A stretch of 52,312 bases of DNA from positions 1 through 52,312 of the forward strand of contig JAZRFJ010000022.1 of the NCBI GenBank assembly GCA_045661305.1, read 5' to 3'. Made by a program: the position numbers and the translations under genes. Origin of the DNA: UMGS1840 sp045661305 (GTDB lineage: Bacteria; Bacillota; Clostridia; UMGS1840). Below the pieces are notes generated by a model. It saw only the letters and a program-made list of their open reading frames with translations. It did no database searches and was not told the origin of the DNA. The first letter of the stretch is position 1; each line of letters starts with the position of its first letter. Positions 40,569 through 49,502 of this stretch are shown in pieces.

Positions 40569-40892
40569 ATGAATAGTGAGCTTATGATTGACAAAATTGT
40601 CTACATAACACACACAGAGGACTCATTTGTGGTTTTTTACTCTTTCGGGAAAAGCTATAAAAATTTGTGTTCCTACTATACGCTTTTAAAAGCCTTGAGT
40701 GACAATTTTGTAAGAGTAAATGAAAGTACAATCATCAATTTTGAGTTTGTTTCAAAATGCAGTGATGAAAAAATCGAAACAATCACAGGTGACTCTTTTT
40801 ATGTTTCACAAAAATACCAAAAGTCTGTAACAAATACTTTTTTCAAAATAAAGCTTGAAAATTTTAACAACAATTTACAGACGGCAAAATAA
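40569..40892 (+). CDS. LytTR-type DNA-binding regulator
   Basis: 107 residues made almost wholly of a LytTR domain: KIVYITHTEDSFVVFY, then YYTLLKALSDNFVRVNESTIINFEFV and the YVSQKYQKSV segment. There is no receiver or membrane domain, so it is a stand-alone regulator whose signal is unknown. AGAGGTG lies about 6 bases upstream of ATG 40569. It is followed after 26 bases by a FucU/RbsD-like gene, with which it may be co-transcribed. Confidence 0.8.
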   Translation: MNSELMIDKIVYITHTEDSFVVFYSFGKSYKNLCSYYTLLKALSDNFVRVNESTIINFEFVSKCSDEKIETITGDSFYVSQKYQKSVTNTFFKIKLENFNNNLQTAK

Positions 40893-40918
40893 TATAATTA
40901 ATAAAGGAGATTTGAACT

Positions 40919-41341
40919 ATGTTAATGGGTATTCCAAAAATTCTTACACCTGAGTTGGTTAAAATTCTTATGGAAATGGGACATGGTGATAAAATTGTTA
41001 TTGCTGACGGTAATTTCCCGTGCCATTCAATCGGTCAGAGAGTTGTTCACCTTGACGGACATAATGTTCCTGAAATTTTAGAGGCTATGTTAAAATTATT
41101 CCCTCTTGACACCTACTCAAAGCCTGTCGCTTTAATGTCTGTTGTTCCGGGAGATAAAGTTGAAACACCTATATGGGATGTTTACAAAAGCATTATTGCG
41201 CCTCACACAAAAGACGATGTTACTTTCATTGAGAGATTTGCTTTTTATGAAGAAGCAAAAAAAGCTTATGCTGTTATCGCAACAAGCGAAAAAGCACTTT
41301 ATGCAAATATCATGCTTACAAAAGGCGTTGTTGTTGATTAA
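40919..41341 (+). CDS. FucU/RbsD-family sugar mutarotase
   Basis: 140 residues. The family features MGHGDKIVIADGNFP (with the catalytic-region His and Asp), the HLDGHNVPEILEAMLKLFPLD segment and the C-terminal YANIMLTKGVV are present. FucU-type enzymes interconvert sugar anomers such as fucose. No fucose or ribose pathway gene is nearby, so the substrate is open. It has a strong AAAGGAG ribosome site and a terminator downstream. Confidence 0.85.
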   Translation: MLMGIPKILTPELVKILMEMGHGDKIVIADGNFPCHSIGQRVVHLDGHNVPEILEAMLKLFPLDTYSKPVALMSVVPGDKVETPIWDVYKSIIAPHTKDDVTFIERFAFYEEAKKAYAVIATSEKALYANIMLTKGVVVD

Positions 41342-41362
41342 TTGTATAATATAAATTTTCGG

Positions 41363-41392
41363 GCGGTGGCTTTAGTCACCGCTTGATTTTTT
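41363..41392 (+). terminator. Terminator after the FucU-like gene
   Basis: Stem GCGGTG / CACCGC with an 8-base loop followed by TTGATTTTTT. Confidence 0.75.
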
Positions 41393-41474
41393 ATTTAAAG
41401 TGTTTTTTACAAAGTTGGAATTTTTTTCTTTTTTTGTGCAAAATGCTAAAATTAATTTTTTATCCATTTTTTTG

Positions 41475-41503
41475 TTGACAAATTGAGTTAGTTGTGCTAA
41501 ACT
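41475..41503 (+). promoter_or_regulatory. Promoter of the feo operon
   Basis: TTGACA (41475-41480) and TAAACT (41498-41503), 17-base spacer. The -10 lies within the operator listed next. Confidence 0.75.
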
Positions 41504-41505
41504 AA
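41488..41505 (+). promoter_or_regulatory. Metal-regulator-like operator at feoA
   Basis: Inverted repeat TTAGTT-N6-AACTAA covering the -10 of the feo promoter. The pattern resembles boxes bound by DtxR/IdeR-type iron or manganese repressors, so iron-dependent repression is likely; the regulator is not in the window. Confidence 0.6.
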
Positions 41506-41546
41506 CTACACAAAATGATAATGATATTTTATGGAGATTTATCTTT

Positions 41547-41759
41547 ATGAATTTAATTGAAGCACTGGAAGAACAGGAATATGTTATAAAAAGCATCGAA
41601 ACAGATGACGAAGAGCTTGATGCCTTTCTTTTTTCACTTGGTTGCTACAGCGGTGAAAAAATTACAGTTATCTCTCACCTGAAAGGTGGTTGTATTATTT
41701 CTATAAAAGACGGGAGATACAACATTGATAGAGAGCTTGCAGAAGCTATTATAATATAA
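41547..41759 (+). CDS. feoA: Ferrous iron transport protein A
   Basis: 70 residues, a single SH3-like FeoA domain. Typical central segment LGCYSGEKITVISHLKGG and the closing DGRYNIDRELAEAIII. Short FeoA proteins aid FeoB. It precedes feoB with a hairpin and a second operator-like repeat between them. Confidence 0.9.
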   Translation: MNLIEALEEQEYVIKSIETDDEELDAFLFSLGCYSGEKITVISHLKGGCIISIKDGRYNIDRELAEAIII

Positions 41760-41766
41760 ATTTTAA

Positions 41767-41786
41767 GCGGCATTATTGCGTGCCGC
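41767..41786 (+). terminator. Hairpin between feoA and feoB
   Basis: GCGGCA / TGCCGC with an 8-base loop just after the feoA stop, followed by ATATATTTT. A weak terminator or mRNA processing point that could adjust the feoA:feoB ratio. Confidence 0.5.
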
Positions 41787-41803
41787 ATATATTTTGAAAG
41801 ATA

Positions 41804-41819
41804 GTTAGTTACCACTAAC
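41804..41819 (+). promoter_or_regulatory. Second operator-like inverted repeat upstream of feoB
   Basis: GTTAGT-TACC-ACTAAC. It shares the GTTAGT/ACTAAC half-sites with the feoA operator but has a 4-base spacing between them. It suggests separate metal control of feoB; no good promoter is seen beside it. Confidence 0.5.
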
Positions 41820-41869
41820 CAAATAAAAGAGTTTAAAATTTCAATTACATATAATCGGAGGAAATTATT

Positions 41870-43858
41870 ATGAGAATCGCTTTAGCAGGAAATCCAAACA
41901 GCGGTAAAACAACTATGTACAATGCACTCACAGGCAAAAATGAGCGAGTAGGAAACTGGGCAGGTGTTACTGTTGATAAAAGAGAAAGCTATATCAAAAA
42001 AAGCTACACAAAAGGAGAGGAAATTCTTGCTGTTGACCTTCCCGGTGCATATTCCATGTCACCTTTCACATCAGAAGAAAGCATTACAAGTTCCTATGTA
42101 AAAAATGAAAATCCTGATGTAATCATCAATATAGTTGATGCTTCAAATTTAAGCAGAAGCTTATTTTTCACAACACAGCTTTTAGAACTTGAAATTCCGC
42201 TTGTTGTTGCACTTAACAAAAGTGACATAAATGAAAAGAAAGGTAATAGTGTAGATGTGTCATTATTGTCCGAGCTTTTAGGATGCCCTGTTATTGAAAC
42301 TGTTTCCACCTCATCAGAGGGACTGTCTGAACTTATTGACTCTGCAATTAATATTATAGGAAAAAAACAAAAAGCTCCCTATTCAGAAAAAGAAGTTGAT
42401 TTAAGTGATAAACAAGCTGCAAAGCTTGCTGACATAAATCGTTTTAAATTTGTAAATAAGGTTGTTAATGCTGTTGAAAAAAGAAAAGCTCTCACAAACA
42501 GAAAAAATTCCCAAGACAAGATTGATGCAGTATTAACTAATAAATGGGTTGGTCTTCCGATTTTTGCATTAGTTATGTGGTTTGTATTCTGGATTTCACA
42601 GGCATCTTTAGGCCCTTGGCTTGCAGAAGCAGTTTTATGCCCGATTATAGATGGTTTTGGTGAGCTTGTTGCTGGTTGGATGGAAGGAACAAGTGCGATA
42701 CTTCAGACTATTGTGGTTGACGGAATAGTGGGTGGTGTAAGTGCCGTTGTAGGATTTTTACCTCTCGTTATGGTAATGTATTTCTTAATCGCATTATTAG
42801 AGGATTGCGGATATATGGCTCGTGCAACAGTTGTTCTTGACCCTATATTCAAAAAAGTTGGTTTGTCAGGAAAATCCGTTATTCCTTTTGTTATAGGAAC
42901 AGGCTGTGCAATTCCGGGTGTTATGGCATGCCGTACAATAAGAAACGAAAGAGAAAGAAGAGCAACAGCAATGCTTGCACCTTTCATGCCATGCGGTGCA
43001 AAATTGCCTGTTATAGCACTTTTTGCAGGGGCATTCTTTGGCGGAAACGAATGGATTGGTACAGCAATGTACTTTGTAGGAATTTTAGTTATCTTCCTTG
43101 GTGCTCTTCTTATAAATAAAATAACAGGCTTCAAAAAGAAAAAATCCTTTTTCATTATTGAACTTCCTGAATATAAAATTCCAAGTTTAAAGAGAGCATT
43201 TTTATCAATGTGTTCAAGAGGATGGGCATATATTGTAAAGGCAGGAACAATTATTTTGGTATGCAATGCTGTTGTTACTATTATGCAGGGATATTCATGG
43301 AGCTTTTCTCCTGTTGAAAACGCTGACGCATCAATCCTCGCTTCTATAGCTTCACCGATAGCAGCTCTTCTTATTCCGCTTGGATTTGGAGTATGGCAGA
43401 TGGCAGCTGCTGCTGTTACAGGCTTTATCGCAAAAGAAAATGTTGTCGGAACATTAGCATCAGTTTATGCAATTTCAAACTTTATTGATACTGAAGAGCT
43501 TGCACTTGTAGAGGGTGCAGGCGGTGATGTAGCAAGCATCCTTGGTCTTACCTCATCAGCAGCACTTGCGTGTCTTATGTTTAACCTTTTTACACCGCCT
43601 TGCTTTGCGGCAATTGGTGCTATGAACGCTGAAATAAGAGATAAAAAATGGTTGTTTGGAGGAATTGCATTACAAATTTGTGTTGGTTACACTGTTGCAT
43701 TTTTGGTTTATCAATCAGGAACTCTGATTACAACAGGTACATTCGGAGCAGGCTTTATGCCAGGACTTATTGCAGTATTGTGTATGGGATTAGTTATTGT
43801 TGGATTAATTAAAAAAGCTGAAATCTCAGCAAAAAAGGAAATAGTCTTATCAAAATAA
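41870..43858 (+). CDS. feoB: Ferrous iron transporter FeoB
   Basis: 662 residues. N-terminal GTPase: G1 GNPNSGKTT (7-15), G3 DLPG (56-59), G4 NKSD (116-119). A helical regulatory domain and then about eight or more membrane segments with Gate motifs (VIPFVIGTGCAIPGVMACR, ATAMLAPFMPCGAKLPV and the FTPPCFAAIGAM region). Imports Fe2+. GGAGG lies about 8 bases before the ATG. It follows feoA and precedes a Cys-rich small protein. Confidence 0.97.
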   Translation: MRIALAGNPNSGKTTMYNALTGKNERVGNWAGVTVDKRESYIKKSYTKGEEILAVDLPGAYSMSPFTSEESITSSYVKNENPDVIINIVDASNLSRSLFFTTQLLELEIPLVVALNKSDINEKKGNSVDVSLLSELLGCPVIETVSTSSEGLSELIDSAINIIGKKQKAPYSEKEVDLSDKQAAKLADINRFKFVNKVVNAVEKRKALTNRKNSQDKIDAVLTNKWVGLPIFALVMWFVFWISQASLGPWLAEAVLCPIIDGFGELVAGWMEGTSAILQTIVVDGIVGGVSAVVGFLPLVMVMYFLIALLEDCGYMARATVVLDPIFKKVGLSGKSVIPFVIGTGCAIPGVMACRTIRNERERRATAMLAPFMPCGAKLPVIALFAGAFFGGNEWIGTAMYFVGILVIFLGALLINKITGFKKKKSFFIIELPEYKIPSLKRAFLSMCSRGWAYIVKAGTIILVCNAVVTIMQGYSWSFSPVENADASILASIASPIAALLIPLGFGVWQMAAAAVTGFIAKENVVGTLASVYAISNFIDTEELALVEGAGGDVASILGLTSSAALACLMFNLFTPPCFAAIGAMNAEIRDKKWLFGGIALQICVGYTVAFLVYQSGTLITTGTFGAGFMPGLIAVLCMGLVIVGLIKKAEISAKKEIVLSK

Positions 43859-43880
43859 AACTAAAAAGGAAAATAAAAAA

Positions 43881-44051
43881 ATGAAAGATTTAATAGTAAT
43901 TTTGGTAATTGTTTTAATTATCTCTCTTGCAATAAGATACATAATTAAATCGAAAAAAAACGGTGTAAAATGTATTGGTTGCCCTTACCAAAAAGAATGT
44001 GCATCAAAAAACAAAAATACAAATTGTAACTGTAATTCTGAAAATATATAA
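43881..44051 (+). CDS. FeoB-associated Cys-rich small membrane protein
   Basis: 56 residues: one membrane helix (about 3-22), a short basic stretch (KSKKNG), then CIGC, a third Cys and a CNCN end, giving five cysteines in the last 26 residues. AAAAGGAAA lies about 10 bases upstream of ATG 43881. Small cysteine-rich proteins of this layout often follow feoB in Firmicutes and may handle iron at the inner face of the transporter. Sits 22 bases after feoB; its stop touches a long hairpin. Confidence 0.8.
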   Translation: MKDLIVILVIVLIISLAIRYIIKSKKNGVKCIGCPYQKECASKNKNTNCNCNSENI

Positions 44052-44085
44052 GTCATAACCACCGGCAGTGCCGGTGGTTATGACT
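44051..44085. terminator. Long hairpin closing the feo operon and mazF unit
   Basis: A 16-base stem AGTCATAACCACCGGC / GCCGGTGGTTATGACT with a 3-base loop between convergent genes. Poor U-tracts on both sides; probably acts both ways or protects mRNA ends. Confidence 0.7.
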
Positions 44086-44120
44086 GCTTTATGCGTTCTG
44101 GACATTTTATCACAGCCCAT

Positions 44121-44462
44121 TTATAGTCCAAAGCTTACAAAAAGTGCATCGTTAACATTATTCATAAGCTCCTCATCTACATGACCTATTTTTTCTTTTA
44201 AACGCTTTTTATCTATTGTCCGTATCTGTTCAGTTAAAATCACAGAGTCTTTGGGAAGCCCGTATTTAACTGCATCAATTTCAATATGTGTTGGAAGCTT
44301 TGATTTATTAAGCTGACTTGTGACAGCAGCAGCTATAACAGTAGGACTGTATCTGTTTCCTACATCATTTTGAACAATAAGTACAGGTCTTACACCGCCC
44401 TGCTCCGACCCTACAACCGGAGACAAATCCGCATAATAGATATCCCCACGCTTTACTTGCAC
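44121..44462 (-). CDS. MazF/PemK-type mRNA-cleaving toxin
   Basis: 113 residues, an endoribonuclease of the MazF family. Landmarks: VKRGDIYYADLSPVVGSEQGGVRPVLIVQN with R25, AAVTSQ with T48, and the C-terminal LTEQIRTIDKKRL. In Bacillus the order is alr-mazE-mazF, but the 92 bases between alr and this gene are too short for a MazE-like antitoxin. An antitoxin may be elsewhere or the protein may be controlled otherwise. Confidence 0.92.
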   Translation of the reverse strand: MQVKRGDIYYADLSPVVGSEQGGVRPVLIVQNDVGNRYSPTVIAAAVTSQLNKSKLPTHIEIDAVKYGLPKDSVILTEQIRTIDKKRLKEKIGHVDEELMNNVNDALFVSFGL

Positions 44463-44554
44463 ACTTATTCACTCCTGTTAGCACTTAAATTATGAAATTT
44501 CTAATTTAAGTTTTTCCCAATAGTGTGCTTAAAATACATTAAATCCAAAATATT

Positions 44555-45751
44555 TTATATTTTTTCCAGATAGTTTGTAGTGTCAATCTGTTTTTTATCA
44601 TCAAAATATACTCTTACAACTCTGTTTCCCAAATCGCACATAACCTCATAGCTTATTGTACCCATAATTTTTGCTATATCGGAAAAAGTAATTTGAAGCC
44701 CATTCTCTTCACCAACTAATGTTACAGTATCGCCGTATTTAACCTCAGGAACATCTGTAACATCAATCATCATTTGGTCCATACAAATATTTCCAACTTG
44801 TTGTGCATAATGTCCATTTACAATTACCTTGGTTTTTCCTGAAAGTATCCTTGAATATCTATCAGCATATCCAACGCACACGCTGGCAATTTTTTCGTTA
44901 TCCTTTTTTGTTTCGTAACGCTGACCGTAGCTTATTCCTTTTCCCTTTTTCATAACTTTTACCTGAGAAACAGTAGTTTTAAGCTCCATAATCGGCTGAA
45001 TTTCAAGAGAAGTATTCTCTTTTACATAATCGCTTGGATATTCTCCATAAATGATTATTCCTGCTCTGACCATATCAAGATTCATTTCTTTATGCAAGCA
45101 TATTGCAGCAGAATTTGCACAATGCTTAATCGGAATTTCAATTCCGTTTTCACTAAGCTTTCTAATTATATACATAAAATTATCATACTGCTTTTTGGTC
45201 AGTTCTCCGCCTTTTTCTTCATCGGCACAAGCAAAATGTGTAAAAATTCCTTCTATTACAATACCGGGAAGTTTAGCTATTTTAATTATTTCATCTATTT
45301 CGTTTTCTTCTTTATCATAACAACGAAAACCTATTCTGCCCATTCCGGTATCAACTTTAATATGAATTTTAATTTTTTCACCATTTTCAACAGCATAATT
45401 ACTGATAGCCTCTGCTAAGCTTTCTTCAAAAACAGTTGGAATAATATTATATTTAACCAAATCAGAAACACATTCAAGCGGTGTAGCACCAAGAATAAGA
45501 ACAGGTGTGTCAATTCCCTTTTTTCTTATCTGCTTTGCTTCCTCTATACAAGCAACACCAAGATAATCAGCTCCGCTTTGACACGCAAGTTTTGCTATCT
45601 CATAATAACCATGTCCATACGCATCAGCCTTTATAACAGCCATCAGTTTAGTTCTATCACCGATAAAGCTTTTTATATTCTTTATATTATTTCTGAATCG
45701 GTCTAAATGGATTTCCGCCCATGTTCTTGAAAGTTTATAATTATTCATCAT
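44555..45751 (-). CDS. alr: Alanine racemase
   Basis: 398 residues. Makes D-alanine for the cell wall. The PLP lysine lies in VIKADAYGHGYYEIAK, and the catalytic tyrosine segment is SYGQRYE with NICMDQMMIDVTDV after it. Start at Met1 or Met2; it overlaps the 3' end of nnr by 11 bases, pointing to translational coupling. Downstream is mazF. Confidence 0.97.
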   Translation of the reverse strand: MMNNYKLSRTWAEIHLDRFRNNIKNIKSFIGDRTKLMAVIKADAYGHGYYEIAKLACQSGADYLGVACIEEAKQIRKKGIDTPVLILGATPLECVSDLVKYNIIPTVFEESLAEAISNYAVENGEKIKIHIKVDTGMGRIGFRCYDKEENEIDEIIKIAKLPGIVIEGIFTHFACADEEKGGELTKKQYDNFMYIIRKLSENGIEIPIKHCANSAAICLHKEMNLDMVRAGIIIYGEYPSDYVKENTSLEIQPIMELKTTVSQVKVMKKGKGISYGQRYETKKDNEKIASVCVGYADRYSRILSGKTKVIVNGHYAQQVGNICMDQMMIDVTDVPEVKYGDTVTLVGEENGLQITFSDIAKIMGTISYEVMCDLGNRVVRVYFDDKKQIDTTNYLEKI

Positions 45752-47198
45752 ATAAAAAAGCCTTTCCTATAAAATTCAATATATCTGTTGCCTTAAGAGA
45801 ATAAACAGATAAATATTTTGCACCAATTTCACCCGCAAGTCCATGAATATATGCACCGAGAGTAGCTGCGTCAAACGGACTTAACCCTTGTGCAATAAAT
45901 CCTGCAATAAGCCCTGAAAGCACATCTCCGCTTCCTGCAGTTGCCATAGCATTACTTCCGCTTTTATTTATTCTCACTTCACCGCTTGGAGAAGCAATCA
46001 CTGTTCTTGCCCCTTTTAAAACAAGAACAACATTGTTTTCTTTTGCATATTTTGAAGAAAGATATATCCTGTTCTGATTTATTTCTTCAACACCAAGACC
46101 AATCATTTTTGAAAATTCCTTCGGGTGCGGTGTTGCAACTATCGGACATTTTCTGTCTTTATTATTAATGTAGTTCAAGCCTTCGGCATCAACGACAATC
46201 GGCTTAGTGCTGCGTTGTGCCAATTTCATTATATGTGAAATTTTTGAATTTGATATATATCCGGGTCCTATAACAAGTGATGTTACCTCATCATAAATTT
46301 CTTTATAATCTTTATCGTGCTTGACAATTACTTCAGTAACTTTTTGGGATACAATATCAAAAATATCATCATTGACGCAAGCATACGAAAGCCCTGCACC
46401 CGAGCTTAAAACAGCTTCTGAAGCCATAACAACGCTCCCGCACATTCCCTCACTGCCGCCAAAAACAGCTACCTTTCCGTAAGTTCCTTTATGTGAATTT
46501 TCATATCTTTTCGGATACAATGTTTTAGCCATTTTGTTATCAACAAGACTTATATTAAGATTTAATAAGCTGTAACAATTAGCAGGAATACCTATATCAA
46601 TAACAGTAATTTTGCCGCTATATTCTTTGCCTGGATAAATGTTCATTCCCACCTTGTTAATTGCCATTGTGTAAGTTTCATGTGCCTTTACACAAGAAGA
46701 TGATACTCTGCCATTATCACAATTAACACCGCTTGGGCAATCAACACTTATAACATACCAGCTTTGTGAATTTATTTTTTCAATAGCTTTATGATAGGTT
46801 CCTGAAATTTCACCTACAACACCTGTCCCTAATATAGCATCTATACATATATCAAAATCTTTAACATCATCAATATCTGATATACTAAGTCCAAAAGAAA
46901 CAGCTTCAGCAAGTGCATCTTTAGTAAGCGGATTTAATTTATCTTCAGTTGAAAAACAAGGTACAACAGTAATTGCATAACCGTCCTCACGAAGTTTTTT
47001 TGCAATATAAAAACCATCACCGCCGTTTTTGCCTCTACCTGAGAATATGCATACCTTTTTCGACTTATCAAAATGCTTTTTAAATTCTTCGCAAAAAGCC
47101 GTCGTTGCATTATCCATAAGTGTTTTTCCGTCAAGACCGTATTCTTTTAATGCAATATTATCAAGTGCACCAGACTGCATACTTGTTGCAAGCTGCAT
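45741..47198 (-). CDS. nnr: Bifunctional NAD(P)H-hydrate epimerase/dehydratase
   Basis: 485 residues. Repairs hydrated NAD(P)H. The N-terminal YjeF_N epimerase domain has SGRGKNGGDGFYIAKKL and SVDCPSGVNCDNG. The C-terminal ribokinase-like dehydratase domain has GKVAVFGGSEGMCGS, ATPHPKEFSKMIG and NAMATAGSGDVLSGLIAGF. I start it at the ATG at 47198, because AAAGGAGGAG lies 6 bases upstream; in-frame upstream codons fall within the ppk1 coding region. It begins one base after the ppk1 stop. Confidence 0.93.
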   Translation of the reverse strand: MQLATSMQSGALDNIALKEYGLDGKTLMDNATTAFCEEFKKHFDKSKKVCIFSGRGKNGGDGFYIAKKLREDGYAITVVPCFSTEDKLNPLTKDALAEAVSFGLSISDIDDVKDFDICIDAILGTGVVGEISGTYHKAIEKINSQSWYVISVDCPSGVNCDNGRVSSSCVKAHETYTMAINKVGMNIYPGKEYSGKITVIDIGIPANCYSLLNLNISLVDNKMAKTLYPKRYENSHKGTYGKVAVFGGSEGMCGSVVMASEAVLSSGAGLSYACVNDDIFDIVSQKVTEVIVKHDKDYKEIYDEVTSLVIGPGYISNSKISHIMKLAQRSTKPIVVDAEGLNYINNKDRKCPIVATPHPKEFSKMIGLGVEEINQNRIYLSSKYAKENNVVLVLKGARTVIASPSGEVRINKSGSNAMATAGSGDVLSGLIAGFIAQGLSPFDAATLGAYIHGLAGEIGAKYLSVYSLKATDILNFIGKAFLYDE

Positions 47199-47199
47199 T

Positions 47200-49317
47200 T
47201 TATACTCCTCCTTTAAAAAGCCATTTAAAATAAGTAAGCTTCTTTTTAGTTTTATCTTTTTGTCTTTTACCGTGTGTGTCACCTTTGTTTTTTTCGTCAG
47301 ACAAATCAAATGTTATTTCCTGTGAATTCATACCTTTTATGGTTTCTTTTTTGAAATATTCTCCATTTTTATCCATTTTTCTTCCCTTGACATCATCATT
47401 TAAAATATGCTCTAAATTTTGAAGAATTGTATCTTTGATTTTAGGATTTTCCACAGGACATGCGATTTCAACACGCTTTTTTAAATTTCTTGTCATCAGG
47501 TCAGCAGATGAAATATATATTTTTCTAACACCGTTATGATTGAAATAATATACTCTGCTATGCTCCAGAAAGCGACCTACAACGCTAATTATATTTATAT
47601 TCTCATAAATTTCATCAGATGTCGGAACAAGGCAACATACACCGCGTACAATAAGGTCAATCTTCACTCCCACTCTTGCTGCATCAATAATTTTATCAAT
47701 AAGAGTTTTTTCCGTAAGAGAATTTATTTTTATTATAATCCTTCCGTTATTATAAAGCTTATGATACATTATCTCCTCGTCAATATGAGAAATAAGCATC
47801 TTCTCGATATTAAAAGGTGATGAAATGAGTTTATCATAAGTATTTTCCACATTGCCTGAAGAAATATTATCAAAAAAATTCTTCGCATCGTTTCCTATTT
47901 CATAATCGCTTGTTATAATATTCATGTCTGTATATAATTGAGCTGTCTTTTCATTATAATTTCCCGTTCCGCACTGTGTTATATAGGAAACACCATCCTT
48001 TTTTCTTACTGTTATAAGACATAGCTTTGAATGAACTTTATATTTCTCGGGTCCATATAAAACCCTTACTCCTGCTTCTTCTAAAATTTCAGAATAATTT
48101 ATATTATTTTCCTCATCAAATCTTGCCCTAAGTTCAACAATACAAAGAACATCTTTTCCATTTTCAGCCGCCTTAATGAGTGCATCTATTATTTTGGAAT
48201 TTTTGTTTACTCTATATAGTGTAATTTTTATTGAAGTAACATTCTTATCTTCTGCCGCATCATGCAAAAGCTTTAAAAAAATACGCATACTATCAAAAGG
48301 ATAGTTTAAAAATATATCACCCTCACGCACTTTTTTCATTACACTCGTATTATTTATCCATACTGGCAAAATTGCATTCTTGGGTTTAAATGTATGCAAA
48401 GATAAAAACTCTTTTGGGAGAATTTTTTCCATTTCGCCGACAAAATCAAAAGAAAGCGGAATTTTATTTACAAAAATCATATCCAAATTTTCTTTTTTAT
48501 TTAAAATAAGCTTTTTAAATTCTTTTGAAATTCTTTTAGAAACCTCATATCTTACAGGAGAAAGTCTTCGTCGCTTTTTAATTATTTTCTTCATACTGCT
48601 TCTGTAATCAAATTCATCAAAAAGCTCATTTTCCAGCATCTCAATATCTGCATTTCTCGTTACACGAAGCTTACACTTATCAATTATCTTATATCCTTTA
48701 AAAAACTCCCCTGCAAACTCATTTATAACATCGTCAGTAAGAATAAAATCATAGATGTCATTTTTATTAATTAAAAATGTTTCTTCAAGTGACGGACTTT
48801 TTAACACAAGTCCCAGATAATACTTGTCCTTTTTTGAAAGCAAAAAGGCACAACAAACAGCTTTATTTTCAAGGTGTGGAAATGGATTTTTCGAATCAAC
48901 AACCTGAACAGAGAGAAGAGGTCTTATCCGTCTTTCATAAATTTTTCTCATCATTTCAGCTTTTCCGCCAAATAATGATGTAACTTTATGAATTTTTATC
49001 GAATTTTTATATAGCTCATCAACAACAAACTCATATATTTTTTCTTTTTCGCTATAAAATTCATTAGTTTTTTTATAAATTTTTTCAAGCTGTTTTTCAT
49101 AAGAAAGACCTGTTTTATCATCAGGAGTTTTATCCCCCACTAAAATACGGTCCATAATACTTCCTACTCTTACCATATAAAATTCATCAAGATTTGATGT
49201 TGAAATAGCAAGAAATCTCAATTTTTCAAACAACGGTGTGTTTGTATCACAAGCTTCTTCTAAAACTCTTTTATTGAATTTAAGCCAGCTTAACTCTCTG
49301 TTATCATAAAAATCCAA
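47200..49317 (-). CDS. ppk1: Polyphosphate kinase 1
   Basis: About 705 residues. Builds polyphosphate from ATP. N-terminal YDNRELSWLKFNKRVLEEA, the LSTSNLDEFYMVRVGS-like segment, histidine sites in YKVHSKLCLITV, and an SSADLMTRNLKKRVE block near the end. No ATG is available; I prefer TTG 49317, 8 bases after GGAGG, over TTG 49332, which overlaps that site. A Lys-rich tail follows the last conserved block. Its stop adjoins the nnr start, and a 41-residue membrane peptide gene precedes it. Confidence 0.93.
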   Translation of the reverse strand: MDFYDNRELSWLKFNKRVLEEACDTNTPLFEKLRFLAISTSNLDEFYMVRVGSIMDRILVGDKTPDDKTGLSYEKQLEKIYKKTNEFYSEKEKIYEFVVDELYKNSIKIHKVTSLFGGKAEMMRKIYERRIRPLLSVQVVDSKNPFPHLENKAVCCAFLLSKKDKYYLGLVLKSPSLEETFLINKNDIYDFILTDDVINEFAGEFFKGYKIIDKCKLRVTRNADIEMLENELFDEFDYRSSMKKIIKKRRRLSPVRYEVSKRISKEFKKLILNKKENLDMIFVNKIPLSFDFVGEMEKILPKEFLSLHTFKPKNAILPVWINNTSVMKKVREGDIFLNYPFDSMRIFLKLLHDAAEDKNVTSIKITLYRVNKNSKIIDALIKAAENGKDVLCIVELRARFDEENNINYSEILEEAGVRVLYGPEKYKVHSKLCLITVRKKDGVSYITQCGTGNYNEKTAQLYTDMNIITSDYEIGNDAKNFFDNISSGNVENTYDKLISSPFNIEKMLISHIDEEIMYHKLYNNGRIIIKINSLTEKTLIDKIIDAARVGVKIDLIVRGVCCLVPTSDEIYENINIISVVGRFLEHSRVYYFNHNGVRKIYISSADLMTRNLKKRVEIACPVENPKIKDTILQNLEHILNDDVKGRKMDKNGEYFKKETIKGMNSQEITFDLSDEKNKGDTHGKRQKDKTKKKLTYFKWLFKGGV

Positions 49318-49332
49318 AGGCAAGTCCTCCAA

Positions 49333-49458
49333 TTAAAACATATTCACCAAAATACCTATAAGCGAACTTACAAAAGTTATTGCAATAGCAAAAACTACAA
49401 CACCAGCAACTATTCTGTTTCTCTTTTCCCTTTTTTTCATATTTTTGATGTTTTTCAT
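49333..49458 (-). CDS. 41-residue single-pass membrane peptide before ppk1
   Basis: A short frame starting at ATG 49458: a basic head (KNIKNMKKREKRNR) followed by one hydrophobic helix (IVAGVVVFAIAITFVSSLIGI) and NMF. An AAAGG lies about 12 bases upstream, a loose spacing. The stop directly abuts a TTG in the ppk1 frame, and the ppk1 Shine-Dalgarno begins 3 bases later, consistent with coupling. No family recognised; it could resemble small FtsL/DivIC-like or anchor peptides only in layout. Confidence 0.5.
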   Translation of the reverse strand: MKNIKNMKKREKRNRIVAGVVVFAIAITFVSSLIGILVNMF

Positions 49459-49502
49459 TTATACATTTTACCTTTCTTTCATTCATATGTATCAAATCAT
49501 AA

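Noticed and set aside
42703..43266. 187-residue minus-strand frame inside feoB
   Set aside because: Antisense shadow of the conserved FeoB membrane region; no ribosome site or family pattern.
49304..49495. 63-residue minus-strand frame before ppk1
   Set aside because: Overlaps the ppk1 start and is Cys/Lys-rich out of frame with the hydrophobic 41-residue peptide, which has the better membrane-protein pattern.
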